Source: Harmothoe impar
Lineage: Eukaryota > Annelida > Polychaeta > Phyllodocida > Polynoidae
Reading direction: 5' to 3'
NCBI GenBank assembly: GCA_947462335.1
Contig: OX381718.1
Span: forward strand, 43,524,281-43,588,280
Length of the DNA stretch: 64,000 nt
The notes below the pieces were generated by a model. That model was not told the origin of the DNA. It searched no databases and saw only the letters and a program-made list of their open reading frames with translations. The translations under genes were made by a program, and so were the position numbers. Below are positions 34,101 to 45,694 of this stretch, in pieces. The stretch's first letter is position 1. Each line of letters begins with the position of its first letter.

Positions 34101-35207
34101 ATCTCCAAATATTAGACCTTGTAGAATGTGTCGTGCATTGTGCCCTGTATCAGGTTTTAGAGGTCTTCCTTTAGAAATATGAATCATTAGTAATTATATG
34201 TAATTACACCCTCAAACCGGGCTCTCAAACTGCATTCATTAGAGATTGTTTTTAATGGCTTTGTACTACAAAGAAAACTACTGCTCCTTATGCCACAGAA
34301 TCAATTCTAGTCACTCCTTAACCGTTTTCAATTGCTCTGAATTGCTCAAAGCAGCTGCCAGGAGCAGCTCTTATTCTACATAAATTGCTCATGACAGGTC
34401 ATCTCCCTTCTAGGATTTCCCTGGATCCGCTGTGGGCTAAACATAAGTATTTTGAGCTGCTCTAATTCTGTGAGATGCTCACGGAGCAGGCTTGAGCCGT
34501 AGGCAGTGAGCCAATTTTGCATCCATGGTAGTTAGGTTTCTACCATTGGGAGGTGTGCCAAGGTGGTTAGCTGCAGGACGGGTATGTACAGCCGTGGGGC
34601 AGACACTACTGTGATTCAGTCAAAGATCATCGAATCAGGAGAGGGGTATAGCAAACAGACAACCACTTACTTTCATGGTAGGTCAAGTTGAGTAGTACAA
34701 ATCAAACAATCACAACATGCACAGACTTGCTGAGGCTAGATATATCCACTCTCCTCATCAGTGTTTATACAAAACAGGCAATCCTGTTCATGTAATAGCA
34801 GTGAAACAGAGGAGAAACACACTAGTGCTCAATATACAGTAAGTAGTATGTGGAATAATGCAAAGGGTTCAGGCTTAGATGATTCATCTTCCCAGGAAAT
34901 GTGTGAGCAATAATCCAACAAAAGTTATATACATAGGCCTAGATTTATCACTTTCAAGTTAATACTGCTACATACATGACCTGCATATGCATATCACTTA
35001 TATCTAAGTCTGCACAAACCAGGGACTGATGTCAGGGTCATCCTCCCACTACCCACTCTTCTTTTACTTTCATTTATTGTTCCTGTTCCCTCACAATCCT
35101 GAACCTCCCTTCCACCCTCCATAGTACGGAAGCCGAGGAGGGCCACAACTATATGAAATAATTAAAATAAAAAGATGTGTTTATTAATTTTATAAGCGAT
35201 TTTTTTT

Positions 35208-35403
35208 GCTGTCAACATTGATTTCTCAGCTGTCAAACTGTCAAGTTGGAAAAAAAGTTGCTGTCAACATTGATTTTTCAGCTGTCAAACTGTCAAGTTG
35301 GAAAAAAAGTTGCTGTCAGCATTGATTTTTCACCTGTCACACTGTCAAGTTGAAAAAGAATCGCTGTCAATATGGATTTTTCACCTTTCAAACTGTCAAC
35401 TTA
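35208..35403. repeat. four 52-bp tandem units, CTGTCAA-rich
   Basis: Units start at 35,208, 35,260, 35,312 and 35,363, each beginning GCTGTCA and ending in an A-rich run. Related inverted units lie at the other end of the element. Confidence 0.88.
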
Positions 35404-35456
35404 TGCTAACCACTTTGTGACAGGTATCTTTTAGCGTTTGTGCTCAATACAGAGTG

Positions 35457-36015
35457 CCTTCCTCCCTCCCTCCCTCCTTCCTGTCCTCCCTCCCTCCTTC
35501 CCTCCATCCATCCCTCCCTCCTGCCCTCCTTCCCTCCCTCCCTCTCTCCCTCCCCCCTTCCTGCCCTCTCTCCCTCCCTCCCTCCTTCCCTCCATCCATC
35601 CCTCCCTCCTGTCCTCCTTCCCTCCCTCCTTCTCTCCCTCCCGCCTTCCCTCCCTCTCTCCCTCCCCCCTCCCTCCCTCATTCCTGCCCTCCCTCCCTCC
35701 TTCCCTCCCTCCCTCCTTCGCTCCATCGATCCCTCACTCCTGCCCTCCTTCCCTCCCGCCTTCCCTCCCTCCCTCCCCCCTCCCTCCCTCCCTCCTTCCT
35801 GCCCTCCCTCCTTCCCTCCCTCCCTCCCTCCTTCCCTCCCTCCTTCCTGCCCTCCCTCCCTCCCTCCGTCTTTCCTTCCCTCCCTCCCTTCCTCCCTTCC
35901 CCCTTCCTTCCTTCCTTCCTTCCCTCCCTCCCTCCCTCCCTCCCTCCCTCCCCCCCTCCCTCCCTCCCCCCTCCCTCTCTCCCTCCCTCGCTCCCTCCCT
36001 CCCTCCCTCCCCCTG
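35457..36015. repeat. about 560-bp homopyrimidine CCCT/CCTTCC tract
   Basis: Almost pure C and T, built of CCCTCCCTCCCT with CCTTCCTGCCC interruptions. The complement is GGGA-rich and could form G-quadruplex or triplex structures. Three overlapping Pro/Ser/Leu frames are translations of this tract. Confidence 0.95.
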
Positions 36016-39000
36016 ACTATACCTTCTTCCCCCTCTTACATCCCAGGCCTAAAGGATACCTGTCAGAAGCTTCAATAAAAATAGTTGACAGACAGACAGC
36101 GTTTTTCCCCCTTTGACAGCAAGCCCAATTACAGAAGTTGACAGACTGACAGCACATTTTTCACTGTTGACAGCAATAGAAACATGCATATAGTATTTCC
36201 TGTAGAGTATTGTACATGGGCCTATATGCAAAAGTACTAAGAGAGATAGTGCATGTATATGGCCCTCGTCGGCTTCCATACTCTTGACCCCTCTTCATAA
36301 CTCCCTCCTACTCCCTTGGTTAAAAGGCTATAACCTCTTCTCCTACATCACACTATCGGCCAGGTTCTGCCTCCCAAGGTTTAGAGCCATCCTATATTAT
36401 GCTCAAGGGCTATCTGGCAATGTTCCTGGTCATAGGCTATAACCAGTATCATAGTTCTTGCTTTACACAATTAATGTTAGAGGAAACGCTCATTGGTCTT
36501 GGCCCAGATCTTCAGAATAAAAGGCAGCCTGGGTGGACTCTTTTGTATTAGATTAAGAAAGGCATACCTAATTTACAGTGAGACATGAGGTTGTGTATCC
36601 TCAAGGTTAGGTAATGGTTTGTGCAACTTTTGTGCCACATCTAGTTCACACATACATATCTGTGCTATCATTTGAACCATCAGTAGTACATTATGTTTTA
36701 AAATTTGAGCTGTCCCCCAGCAAATTGGAAATGTCACTCAGGTACACTGTAAATTGGACAATGTATTAAAATCCCATTGCAAAGGTTATCTCTTTGATAG
36801 TACACATCAAAGTAGTTTAATGTGGTTTGGGTGAAGAAAACACATTAGTCAATATTGTGAGCATGGTGGCATTTGGACCGGTGTTGTACATTGCCGTATG
36901 GTACAGCCTCTGGAGTATTGTTTCTAAACTCTGTATATGCCTAAAGTGTATGACGTGACAAGAACTAATGATACACTCAGCGATCTAGTAAAAAGATAAT
37001 GACTTTGTTGATGGACAATAAGCCTTTTAACATATTTCCCTCTATCAAAAGCTTTATTATCGGAAGTAACTTAAAAGCAGATAATTGATTCTTTTCATCT
37101 CAAAAATGTTGTTCTGGTTGACCTGGTTCACAATTGTATACATGTAATAAATACAAAGTAACGCTCAAATTATTCACCACTTTGTCAGATAGCCATCTAT
37201 ATTTGTTCAATGTAGGGTCTTTATGCAATATCACTTTTATACTGCTATAACTCTGCTATACAGTGGGTTGTTGAGATATTCAGTTATTGTTATCAATACC
37301 AACGGATAGCACACAATGGCGCCCACAATGGACCAATGGCATTCGATATTACCCAATTGTGACCAATACTGATCCATGGTGACCAATGCTACGTATGCAC
37401 TATGGATTCATTAAATGACAGAACCCTACTATCTCAGCTCCAGACCCATAGTACCAAAGGGTGGCACTGATAACACCATTCCCTCCATCAGACCCCAACA
37501 TGGGCTGGGGCTTGCAGTCTGATATTGTAGGATCTCATGATTCATTTCCAAACATATTTCTCCCAATATGCTTTGCTCAGCTATCCAACACAGTGCTTAT
37601 AACATGGTGCCTAGCTATGGCCTCTGGGGCGTTGGTTGTTCCTTTTAGTGGCCATGAGCGTCCATCACTGCTGCCCAAGTGGCCAAACCCTGATAGCTGA
37701 TTATAGGGTCTGGGGTAGTTTCAGTTGTCGTCCTGTCACCACCAGGGCCAGCACCATCGATCTAGGTCAGGGTGGGGTCTGCCTCTAGGTTTTCAATACA
37801 CAGGCCTTACTAGGCTTCATTCTAGGCGGCCTGACAGGCTATCTATCCCTCACACAGCTTGCTGTGGATGTGTGATTACTGGCCAAAGCAGCGAGAGATA
37901 TGTTATCACAACCACCAAGTCATAGCTAGGTCTTAATATAAAGCATCTGAGGGTGAATGGTCATTTTCTGGAGTATAAGACTAGTGTAGCTCTATGGAAT
38001 GATGTAGCAACCTTTGGGACTCCATCCATCCCAAATGTTTATTAGATTTGCCTTTTACATTATGAGGTACATTGCTGAGCAATGGCAGTAGTTGTAGCTT
38101 TATGTAATGATAGCATGGTGGTACCACAGACTGTACTTAAACATAGACAAATTGCCACCGATGTGTACTGCTAAGGCTTTCAAAAAGTAAACACTCCATT
38201 TCTCTAGCCTGTCACGCAAAAGCAGATGGCAGTCTGGATAATCCTCCCAATGGATTAAAACTTGACTGTGACTACAAATCCCCAGGCATCACAGCTGTCC
38301 TAACTATTACAGTCCACTATGCTAAAACAGCTTATCCATCAGCTATATGTATACACCATGGGGACTATTAACATGTCACACAAGCGTGTCCAGGGATGAT
38401 GAAGCTAGACAAGGCTGTGTGCAAAACAGGTTCATTTACTTGTAACACACACAAGAGGAAATTATGAGAGTAGAAATCACACACCCACAAGTGTACAGAA
38501 AGATGGAGTAGAATTTCACATTGACATTTGGTGTTCGGTTTAGTGTCAATCTCAATTTCTGAATTTCCATTTTATGCACAGACCAATGATAATTGCTTCT
38601 AAAATGTTAGCTCTATCTAATTTTCTGTAAATATGGTACGTATGACCAGAGAAAAATACAGTATGTCTACGATTGTGCTTTATATTTGTAGAATACATTA
38701 ACATGCTAAATAGTTCAGTACTCCAATAGTTAGATATTTTTCCATGGATTCTCAAAAAATACATTTCTATAATTATTATCATTTTATTCAATGTGAAGAT
38801 TTGCTATTTAACCATCAACCCCAGATAGTTCCTATTGTAAGCTGTGTAGCCTACCTCCCTAATCCAGACCTTTGCTCTGAGCCCAATGAGCAGTAAACTA
38901 CACCAATGCTGAGTAAATTGATCAGATTGCTGGTGCAGAAAGGGTTTAAATACCTTTGAGGAGCTGGCACCTGAGACCTAGACCCTCCTCCTGTGGGTGG

Positions 39001-40062
39001 GAAGGGACCTGTAAGGGGCTTATAACAGGCTTTGTCTGTGCGGCCTCCTAGGGATATCAACAAGACCACATACCCCTTATCTCGCATGCAACTTAGACAA
39101 AGGGTCTTCCTTTCTGGTAGCTTTGTGAATTTTCAATTCATATCTCTGTGCTGTGATTCACAAGAGATGGAGGATTCTCTGGTTTCTATTAGCAGTGACA
39201 TCTCTACAGTGCTGAGATCTCAAAGGAACATGTTCTATGGAATAATCTTAAATGTGTAAAAGGTTTCTAATGCAGTTTCTATTTGAAAGAATTATTTCCA
39301 TGAGAGCATAAGACCAAACATAGCTTGTGTTTTGCAAACATGTTTGTATATCTGTAGGCATAGCAGCTAGATAGTACAGAACATCATTTGTTACACTCTA
39401 TACATAGCCCAGACACAATCACACTAAGAGGCACCTCTCAGTACTGATTTCCCATGGGACAGTGGCACTTAACAAAACCAACCAATGCCACAGTACAAAT
39501 AATGCAGAATTAAAGGGGTCAGCTGCCCCCATTAGGCATAAAGCAGTGGCTGTGATAGAAGTAATGTAGAAGAAAGAGATGGGTTACTTTGTGATTCACT
39601 TGGTGCACTCAGGCCAGAAAGGGGTTTGTTTCAGGTAGAATATGAGGCAGGTAAGTAAGATATTTCATATTAGGATATTACATAAATGTGGTTCATATAT
39701 ATATTGGCAGCAACGATAATTTGTTCGGTTTAACTACATTATTCCTGTTTGCCATATTTGGGCTCTTAATGATATGAGAACGTTGGTAGATGTGAAAGGA
39801 AACTGCTTAGCCTACACCCATGCTGTGCATGCTCAGTGAGCTGCCCCATCATTGACCACTTTCACGTCTGCATTTGGCCCTGAGCTGCTCATGGCATCAT
39901 ATAGCGGTGTAGGATGAATGTATAAAATTTGTTGATACCAAGTATAGTGTGTGGTTCTGTGTACGTGTACATTGTCTAAGGATGTTCTAGTTACTCCACA
40001 CATCTTCCTGAACGGCACAATATCACACTCATTCTTAGTAAGAACTGGCTCAATATGGTATA

Positions 40063-40238
40063 CTGTGAAAGTACTTTATTTCGCTGGGTATATATTTTTG
40101 CGATTTTCGCATATATGAAAAATCTGCGAAATTTCGCGGAAATTTTTATATGCTTAAGTATGGAATAAATATCCGCGAAATTGCTAATTTTCACTCTTCT
40201 CCGAAAATTTACACCCGTGAAAATAAGTACTTTCACAG
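40063..40238. mobile_element. TA-flanked CTGTGAAAGTAC MITE, copy A
   Basis: Starts CTGTGAAAGTACTTTATTT and ends AAATAAGTACTTTCACAG, with TA on both sides. It pre-dates the tandem duplication, since an equivalent lies at 55,211. Confidence 0.85.
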
Positions 40239-40830
40239 TATGTATATAAGTTACAATAAAATTATGTTATTGATTATTTCTATTACCTGAGATATTCATT
40301 GTCACTCCTAATAATCATTGTTGATCTGATGTGGCAGCTGATATTAATTTATTTATCCTGACATGTCTTGAAATGATTATGATGTACCTTACGGTTTCTC
40401 CGATCATTACACATTATATTGTGTGTTCATCATTATGCTCTTTATGAGGTTTGCTCATGGCAGGTCATCTCCATAGGGGTTCCTTCTAAGATTTCCTAGG
40501 AACTGCTCTGGGCTTATCAGAGGTATTTTGAGCAGGGCTGAGCCGTAGGCAGTGAGCCAATTCTGGATCCATGGTAGGTCCTCCTGGCTAAAAGCTTTTA
40601 TAGAGGTTCAGGACCCTGAGCAGTGTTCAGGTTTCTACCATTTGGAGGTGTGCCAAGGTGGTCTGCTTCAGGATGGGAATGGGGAGGGAGATGGTAGTCA
40701 CTACTAGAGATTCAGTCAAAGATCATCAAATCAGGAGAGGAGAATGGCACAGCAAATAAACAACCACTTGCTTTCATTGCAGCATTAATCAAACAATTAC
40801 AACATCATCACGCTTGTCCCTTGATAAGAC

Positions 40831-41917
40831 CAGTGGCGGATTTAGGGGGGGGCACACGGGCCCTGGCCCCCCCCTTGGGAAATAAAAAAAAAAAAAAAAA
40901 AAAAAAAAGGGAGAAAAAGGAGAAGGGGGAGAAGGAAGAAAGAGAGGGGAGAAAGGGAAATCTGGTCTTTCTGGAAGCCAAATATTACCCTTTTTAATGC
41001 CAAGATATCGGCCCTCTGATCCCTGAAATTGGCCCCTTTCTGATGCCCAAGCTTTGGCCCTTTCTGACCCCTTAGCCTGGCCCTTTCTGACCTTCAGACT
41101 GGGCCCTAAACCTGGCCAATTCTGATGTCCAAACCTGGCCCTTTCTACCCTGAATCCTGGCCCTAAACCTGGCCCTTCCTGGGACTAGGCCCTGGGATTA
41201 GGCCCTAAACCTGACCGTCAAACCTGATCCTTTCTGATGCCCGAGCTCGGCCATTTCTGACCACTGAGCCTGGCCCTTTTGACCCCCTAACCTGGCCCTT
41301 CCTAACCCTCAATCTGGGATCTAAACCTGATCCTTCCTAACCCTGGGATCGGGCCCTAAACCTGGCCCTTTTTGACCCAGAACCTGGTGACCAAGCCCTG
41401 CCACTTCGACATTTTCCGATCTCTTCCATTTTAAAAATAATGTCCCAGCCACAATGATAAAGGATAAATACATATCTCTCAGCCATGATATATGTGCCAA
41501 AATGCACCAGATTTCACCATTTCTAATTTAAACTTTCAGAATTTTCAAGATTTTCCACTCCAAAAAGTATGTCCCAGCTGCAATGATGGAGAATAATACA
41601 GATCTGAGCCATATGTTAGGAGCCAAAATGTACCAGATTGCACCATTTCAAGTTTAGACTTCAAAATTTTCCAAAGAAAACAATTTTCCAGCCCCAATCA
41701 AACAGAATAAATACAAATCTCAGCCATGATAAATGATGTGCCAAAATACACCAGAATGCACCATTTCAAGGCTAGAAATTGCAAATTTTCTTGGGGGGGC
41801 ATGCCCCCAAACCCCCCTAGTTTGCCCGCTGCGCTTCGCTTGTGGTGGTCGGTAGCATTCACCATACTTTTCTAGATCTTGCTCCCCCCCCTTAAAAAAT
41901 TCCTGGATCCGCCACTG
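40831..41917. mobile_element. CAGTGGCGGAT-ended non-autonomous transposon
   Basis: The left end CAGTGGCGGATTTAG and the right end CTGGATCCGCCACTG are inverted. A 5-bp direct repeat AAGAC flanks it (40,826-40,830 and 41,918-41,922), and copy B at about 56,203 has the single AAGAC empty site. Inside: a 28-bp A run near the left end, many CTGGCCCTTTCTGACC-type repeats (about 41,010-41,400), and three tandem units of about 118 bp (41,430-41,780) containing GTCCCAGC and ATTTCACCATTTC. No coding capacity. The superfamily is uncertain; the 5-bp duplication does not fit hAT (8 bp). Confidence 0.85.
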
Positions 41918-42254
41918 AAGACTATATAGATATCCGGCACTTTACTAAGTCATTATTTCTTTATGTTCTAAAATCAAAGAGTTGTGCTTTTTGTTGCAGT
42001 TAAACATAGGAGAAACACAGTAGTGTTCGGTTTACAGTAAGTAGTATATGGAATAATGCAAAGGGTTCAGGCTTAGATGATTTATCTTTCCAGGAAAGGT
42101 GTGAGCAATAATCCTACAAAAAGTATATACATGAATTCAAGTAATACTGCATAAAACATGACACTTAGTTTCTGATAATATACTACAGGACATACTCAAT
42201 TGATATATCTACACACTCTGCGAATGAGCACAGCCACACAACACCATCTAGTGC

Positions 42255-42560
42255 TACATGCAGGACCTGCATACATCACTTATGTCTAAGCCTGCACATG
42301 GCAGGGAAGATGGCCCTCACGTTACCACTAGTCAACTGCAGATGAAGTTACGACCATGCCTGTATCACCCCAGACCTACTGGAGGTGACACACCCTCCTC
42401 CAGGCCCACTCCATGCTTCACACCCAGGAGGAGAGCCCCCCGCCCCCAGTCAGCCGTCTCCAGGGCCTCCTTGTAAGCCGTGTCAGTAATGGGCACAGAC
42501 TGGTTTAGTGGGTGTGTTGGTGTTAGGGGAGGGGTGATGGAAAGGAGCGGAGGATGAATG
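42255..42560 (+). repeat. conserved 0.35-kb block of R, copy in R4
   Basis: Reads GTTACGACCATGCCTG and AGACCTACTGGAGGTG on the plus strand; near-identical to 56,540-56,850 and inverted relative to 20.6 and 28.5 kb. A 72-codon open frame crosses it in two copies, but nothing supports translation. Confidence 0.85.
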
Positions 42561-42671
42561 GTTCTGTCTGAGTGACAGCCCAGAGTCAGTGAAGCCCAGA
42601 ATCAGTATAATAATGACAGTCTGCTTCAGTAACCATGACAACAACTTAACTTGCTTGGCCACCGTCAGGCT

Positions 42672-42699
42672 ATCACATATGGTTTATAAGTAGAAGTAG
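42672..42699. repeat. left 28-bp direct repeat flanking DIRS fragment
   Basis: 28 bp beginning ATCACATATGGTTTATAAGT, repeated exactly at 44,797-44,824. Copy B has one copy only (56,953-56,980, one base different). Confidence 0.92.
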
Positions 42700-44561
42700 C
42701 TTCAGTGGGTGAGATGCTGGCATGTCCTAGCTCTCCGACCCCTACCCCTGTGGGTGATAGGCTGTCGTGTTTTAATGTAATTCAAAACAACCCTAATAAT
42801 AATGTAGACCGGTTAATATGTGATCCTGTTGTTAATGACCAACCACTGTACTACCTGGACGGGGTGGGAGATATGCCTACCATTCCTGTATATACTGAAT
42901 GTGTAAGTGGCTCATGTACTTGTGATCACTATGTGGGTGGGAATATTTCCCAATTGCGACCTTGTCGTTTCGCTAGCTTTATATCAGGTTGTGCCAATGT
43001 CTTTCCACACCAGCCCCATAAGGCCAAATATATTTGGGAAGGGGTTCTGCAAGGTTTTAAAATAGTTGACGACACTTGTGATACTTCTTATACATGTAGT
43101 AACTACAGCTCTATTCTGGAGCCAGCCTTCCGCCAGGAAATGTGTACTCTGATCACTGAGGAACTTGCCGACGGTCTGATATCAAAAGTCTCGTCCAGGC
43201 CTCAGTGTGTTCATGCTATGGGTGGAGTTCCAAAGTCCAATGGCAAGCTAAGACCCATCACCGACTGTTCCATGCCAGATAAAATCTCAATTAATAATTA
43301 TATGAAAGAGACCTTTGTACCTTTTACTTATAAATCTGTTAATAATGTAGTAGAGGTATTAAACAAGGGAGACTGGATGGCCGTGGTGGATCTTAAGTCA
43401 GCTTTTAGGACGGTAAATGTATTTGCCCCTCATGTTAAATTTCAGGGTTTTGCTTGGGATATGGGGGCTGGCCTAGAATGGTACCAGAGCAACCGTTTGT
43501 GCTTTGGGTTGAGATGTGCCCCTTCAATTTTCGATGCTTTATCGAATTTTCTAGTCCTTATTGCTAAGGGTTATGGTGTGGAAAGGCTGGTTAATTACCT
43601 TGATGATTTTATAGTTATTGCCGACACTGAATCTGAATGTTTAAGGCAAAGAGATGTTCTAATAGAAGTCATGGAATTTCTAGGCTTCGCTGTTTCATTA
43701 GATAAGATTACCGCCCCTAACCGCGTCACAACCTTCCTGGGGATCACTATTGATTCAGTAGCCATGCAGTTAACCCTCCCTAAGGAAAAAATTGTTAAAT
43801 TGAAAGATATTTTAACTGAATGCCTTAATACTAAGAGAGCATCAAAAAAGGCTCTTCAGCAAGTAGGAGGCTTAATGTCTTTCTGTTCGCAAATTGTTAG
43901 GGGGGGGCGAACTTTTAGCAGGAGGCTATTTGACCTATGTGCTAAATGCAGGCAGGGCGGTACCATTGCTCTCAATAGAGAGACTATACTGGACTTAGAA
44001 TGGTGGCTCCAGTTTTGTGAAATTTTCAATTGTAGAAGTATAATACGTAAACCCCTATATGATATCCCGTTGGTCTCAGACGCTTCTAAGAGAGGTTTCG
44101 GCGCGTGGATGGGTGGTGATTATTTCTATGGTTTTTGGAAGCCGGACAGGCCTGATGTTAAAGGTATCCCCTCGGCTCACAGAGAGTTCTCGCCAAGAAT
44201 GGATAATATTAAAGTACATGAAGACAATATAAATGTGTATGAGCTCTGGCCGGTCTTAGTAGGTCTGAAGCGTTGGTGTCACTTGTACCAGAATTCTAGG
44301 CTTCACATTATAACAGACAACATGCAGGTACTTGCTATGATAAATACCGGTAGGAGCAAAAATAAGTTGTGTATGGAATGGCTCAGAGAATTATTCTGGC
44401 TATGTTTTACTAATAATATTGACTTATTCGCTACATATATAAGGTCTGAAGATAATGTTCTGGCGGACCAATTGTCACGCTTAGACTACAGGGGATATGA
44501 TGTTAAATGTATGAAAACCTTACGTCTGAATAACATGTTAAATGTGTGTTGCAGTGAATAG
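42700..44561 (+). CDS. reverse transcriptase/RNase H of second DIRS-order element (5' truncated)
   Basis: The frame is open from the insert edge; the first ATG is at 42,714. About 618 residues counted from the GTG at 42,705. Motifs: catalytic Asp in VVDLKSAF (D229), FGLRCAPS, YLDD (Y298), and an RNase H domain with D459 (VSDASKRGFG), E513 (NVYELWP), D538 (ITDNMQ) and D588 (VLADQLSR). All catalytic residues are intact and no stop interrupts the frame. The sequence is clearly different from the 12.5-kb element, so it is a separate lineage. No methyltransferase follows RNase H, which again favours an Ngaro-like element. The 5' end (Gag and any upstream part) is missing. Confidence 0.88.
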
Positions 44562-44796
44562 TCTTCAACGTCTGATGGACCAGCAGAGGAGGTTGGCGGA
44601 GAGCGCTCAGGCCAGAGCCACTAGGGTAGCAAGACAAACCCAGTTGAGAAGGTACAATAAATTTTGTAAAAAGTATAATTTGATATCTTTCCCTTGCAGT
44701 GCCTCTCAAGCTGGGACTTATGCTACCTATCTATCTAAATGGCTGGCTCCTGTCTCTGTCCGCAATTACCTGTCCGCTGTCTGGTACCATCAAAAA
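44542..44796 (+). pseudogene. tyrosine recombinase N-terminal fragment
   Basis: Starts at ATG 44,542, overlapping the RT/RNase H frame by 20 bp. It encodes about 85 residues of a core-binding domain (QTQLRRYNKFCKKY, AGTYATYLSKW, SVRNYLSAVWYHQK) and is then cut at the insert edge; the frame runs 18 bp into the flanking repeat before stopping. The catalytic domain is absent, so it cannot act as a recombinase. Confidence 0.82.
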
Positions 44797-44824
44797 ATCA
44801 CATATGGTTTATAAGTAGAAGTAG
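44797..44824. repeat. right 28-bp direct repeat flanking DIRS fragment
   Basis: Exact copy of 42,672-42,699; followed by AGAATAGGAATATTATATG, which follows the single copy at 56,980 as well. Confidence 0.92.
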
Positions 44825-45694
44825 AGAATAGGAATATTATATGTATAACTGAGAGGGTCATCCAGATTGCGATCTGCTTTAACATGACAGGCTGGGCCAA
44901 AAAGAATGTTTTCTTTTTGAAAGTTTTATCAATATACATTGGCGGAGAGTATGTTTGAAATTGATGTGCTGCATTATTAAAGGTTTGATGGTCAGTGAAT
45001 AGGGATAGAATTAGGGGCAATCAATCAAGAGGCCTTGCCCGGGCTTTGTGCAAAATATAATATCGTAGTTCCAAGATTGTATATCCCTCCCAGCAGTCCA
45101 TGAGGACCCCTTTCAATTAAACAGTGTAACCATATGGAAGCTATTGCCAAAGCTAGTGAGAAATTGGTGTAAAGATACTCCTGAATGCTGTCCATGTAGT
45201 GCTGCTATTCCATAACTATTTTGCATAGTAGTCAATATTGTATCCCTATAATTATATAGATCTACAACTGTTGTCATTATTCAGTGTGAGAGGCCATAAT
45301 GTGAAAGGCAATATATATTTTGGATATACAAAAAGTCTCTGTATCATTCCATAAAGCTACTCTATCCCTTAGATGCTTATACTCCACAGAATGACCATTC
45401 ACTCTTGCCTGCTTCATATTAAGACCACTGTGACTTGCTGATTGTGATAACATATCTCTGCCTGCTCTGGCCAGTTATCACACATCCACAGTAGGCTGTG
45501 TGAGGGACAGATAGCCTGTCAGCCCGCCTAGAATGAAGCCTAGTAAGGCCTGTGTATTGAACACCTAGAGGCCAAACCCACTCTGACCTGAATGCATGGT
45601 GCTGCCTCTGGTGGTGACAGAACGACAACTCAAACTACCCCAGACCCTGTGATCAGCAGTAGGGGTTTGGCCAGGCTGATAGTTAACCAATAAT

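Larger units (their letters stand above)
35121..36282. mobile_element. TIR element with homopyrimidine core, inserted in R3
   Basis: Ends AGTACGGAAGCCGAGGAGGG and its near-perfect inverse (36,261-36,282) delimit the insert. The equivalent place in copy B (51,438-51,445, ACCCTCTCTTGACC) lacks it, so the boundaries are well set; no clear target duplication is visible. Subterminal regions hold CTGTCAA-rich repeats: four 52-bp units on the left and about two inverted units on the right (36,077-36,180). No coding capacity, so it is a non-autonomous DNA transposon of unknown family. Confidence 0.85.
31110..37400 (+). repeat. R3: R unit, plus orientation
   Basis: Landmarks in order: AGGCTAGTTGCC (31.15), ACTAGGCTTCATTC (31.47), CACCTGAGACCTAGACCC (32.49), GGGGTCAGCTGCCCCCATT (33.19), GAGCTGCTCATGGTATCAC (33.71), GGAGGTGTGCCAAGGTGG (34.55) and GTTCTGCCTCCCAAGG (36.36 kb). 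Minus the 35.1-kb insertion it is about 5.1 kb. No coding potential that holds between copies. Confidence 0.78.
37420..42671 (+). repeat. R4: R unit, plus orientation
   Basis: Starts near CAGACCCATAGTACCAAAGG and carries the same landmark order as R3 (ACTAGGCTTCATTC at 37.81, CACCTGAGACCTAGACCC at 38.97, GGGGTCAGCTGCCCCCATT at 39.52, GGAGGTGTGCCAAGGTGG at 40.64, conserved block at 42.26-42.56 kb). Compared with R6 it has lost about 225 bp near 40,455. It is cut off at 44,848 by the duplication junction, before its GCCTCCCAAG block. Confidence 0.78.
42700..44796 (+). mobile_element. internal fragment of a second DIRS-order element
   Basis: 2,097 bp holding an RT/RNase H frame and the start of a tyrosine recombinase frame, with no terminal repeats. 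It is bounded by 28-bp direct repeats and absent from copy B. The right edge ends in a short A run (CATCAAAAA) just before the repeat. Confidence 0.9.
29289..44848. repeat. tandem duplication, copy A (holds part of R2, R3, R4)
   Basis: Begins CTGAGAGGGTCATCCAG and is repeated from 44,849 with a small fraction of differences. The junction at 44,849 joins ATATGTATAACT directly to GAGAGGGTCATCC, with about 2 bp of microhomology. Removing the three insertions unique to this copy (about 1.16, 1.09 and 2.1 kb) brings its length to about 11.2 kb, the same as copy B without its own insertion. Confidence 0.88.

Noticed and set aside
35438..36116. Three overlapping plus-strand frames of about 190-220 codons rich in Pro, Ser and Leu
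   Set aside because: All three frames read the same homopyrimidine tract, and the tract is inside a transposon absent from copy B.
37725..37925. Frames around the ACTAGGCTTCATTC landmark seen in every R unit
   Set aside because: Different frames are open in different copies; similarity is at DNA level only.
38851..39087. Peptide with YKPLTGPFPPTGGG repeated in R1, R3, R4 and R6
   Set aside because: Open in several units, but differences between R3 and R4 fall mostly at amino-acid-changing positions, so there is no sign of selection on a protein.
40880..40908. A run as a retroposon poly(A) tail
   Set aside because: It lies near the left end, inside inverted termini with a 5-bp duplication, so the element is a DNA transposon.
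42258..42476. 72-codon frame repeated at 56,543-56,761
   Set aside because: It lies in the conserved R block, but the frame gains no support from the minus-orientation copies and has no recognisable motif.
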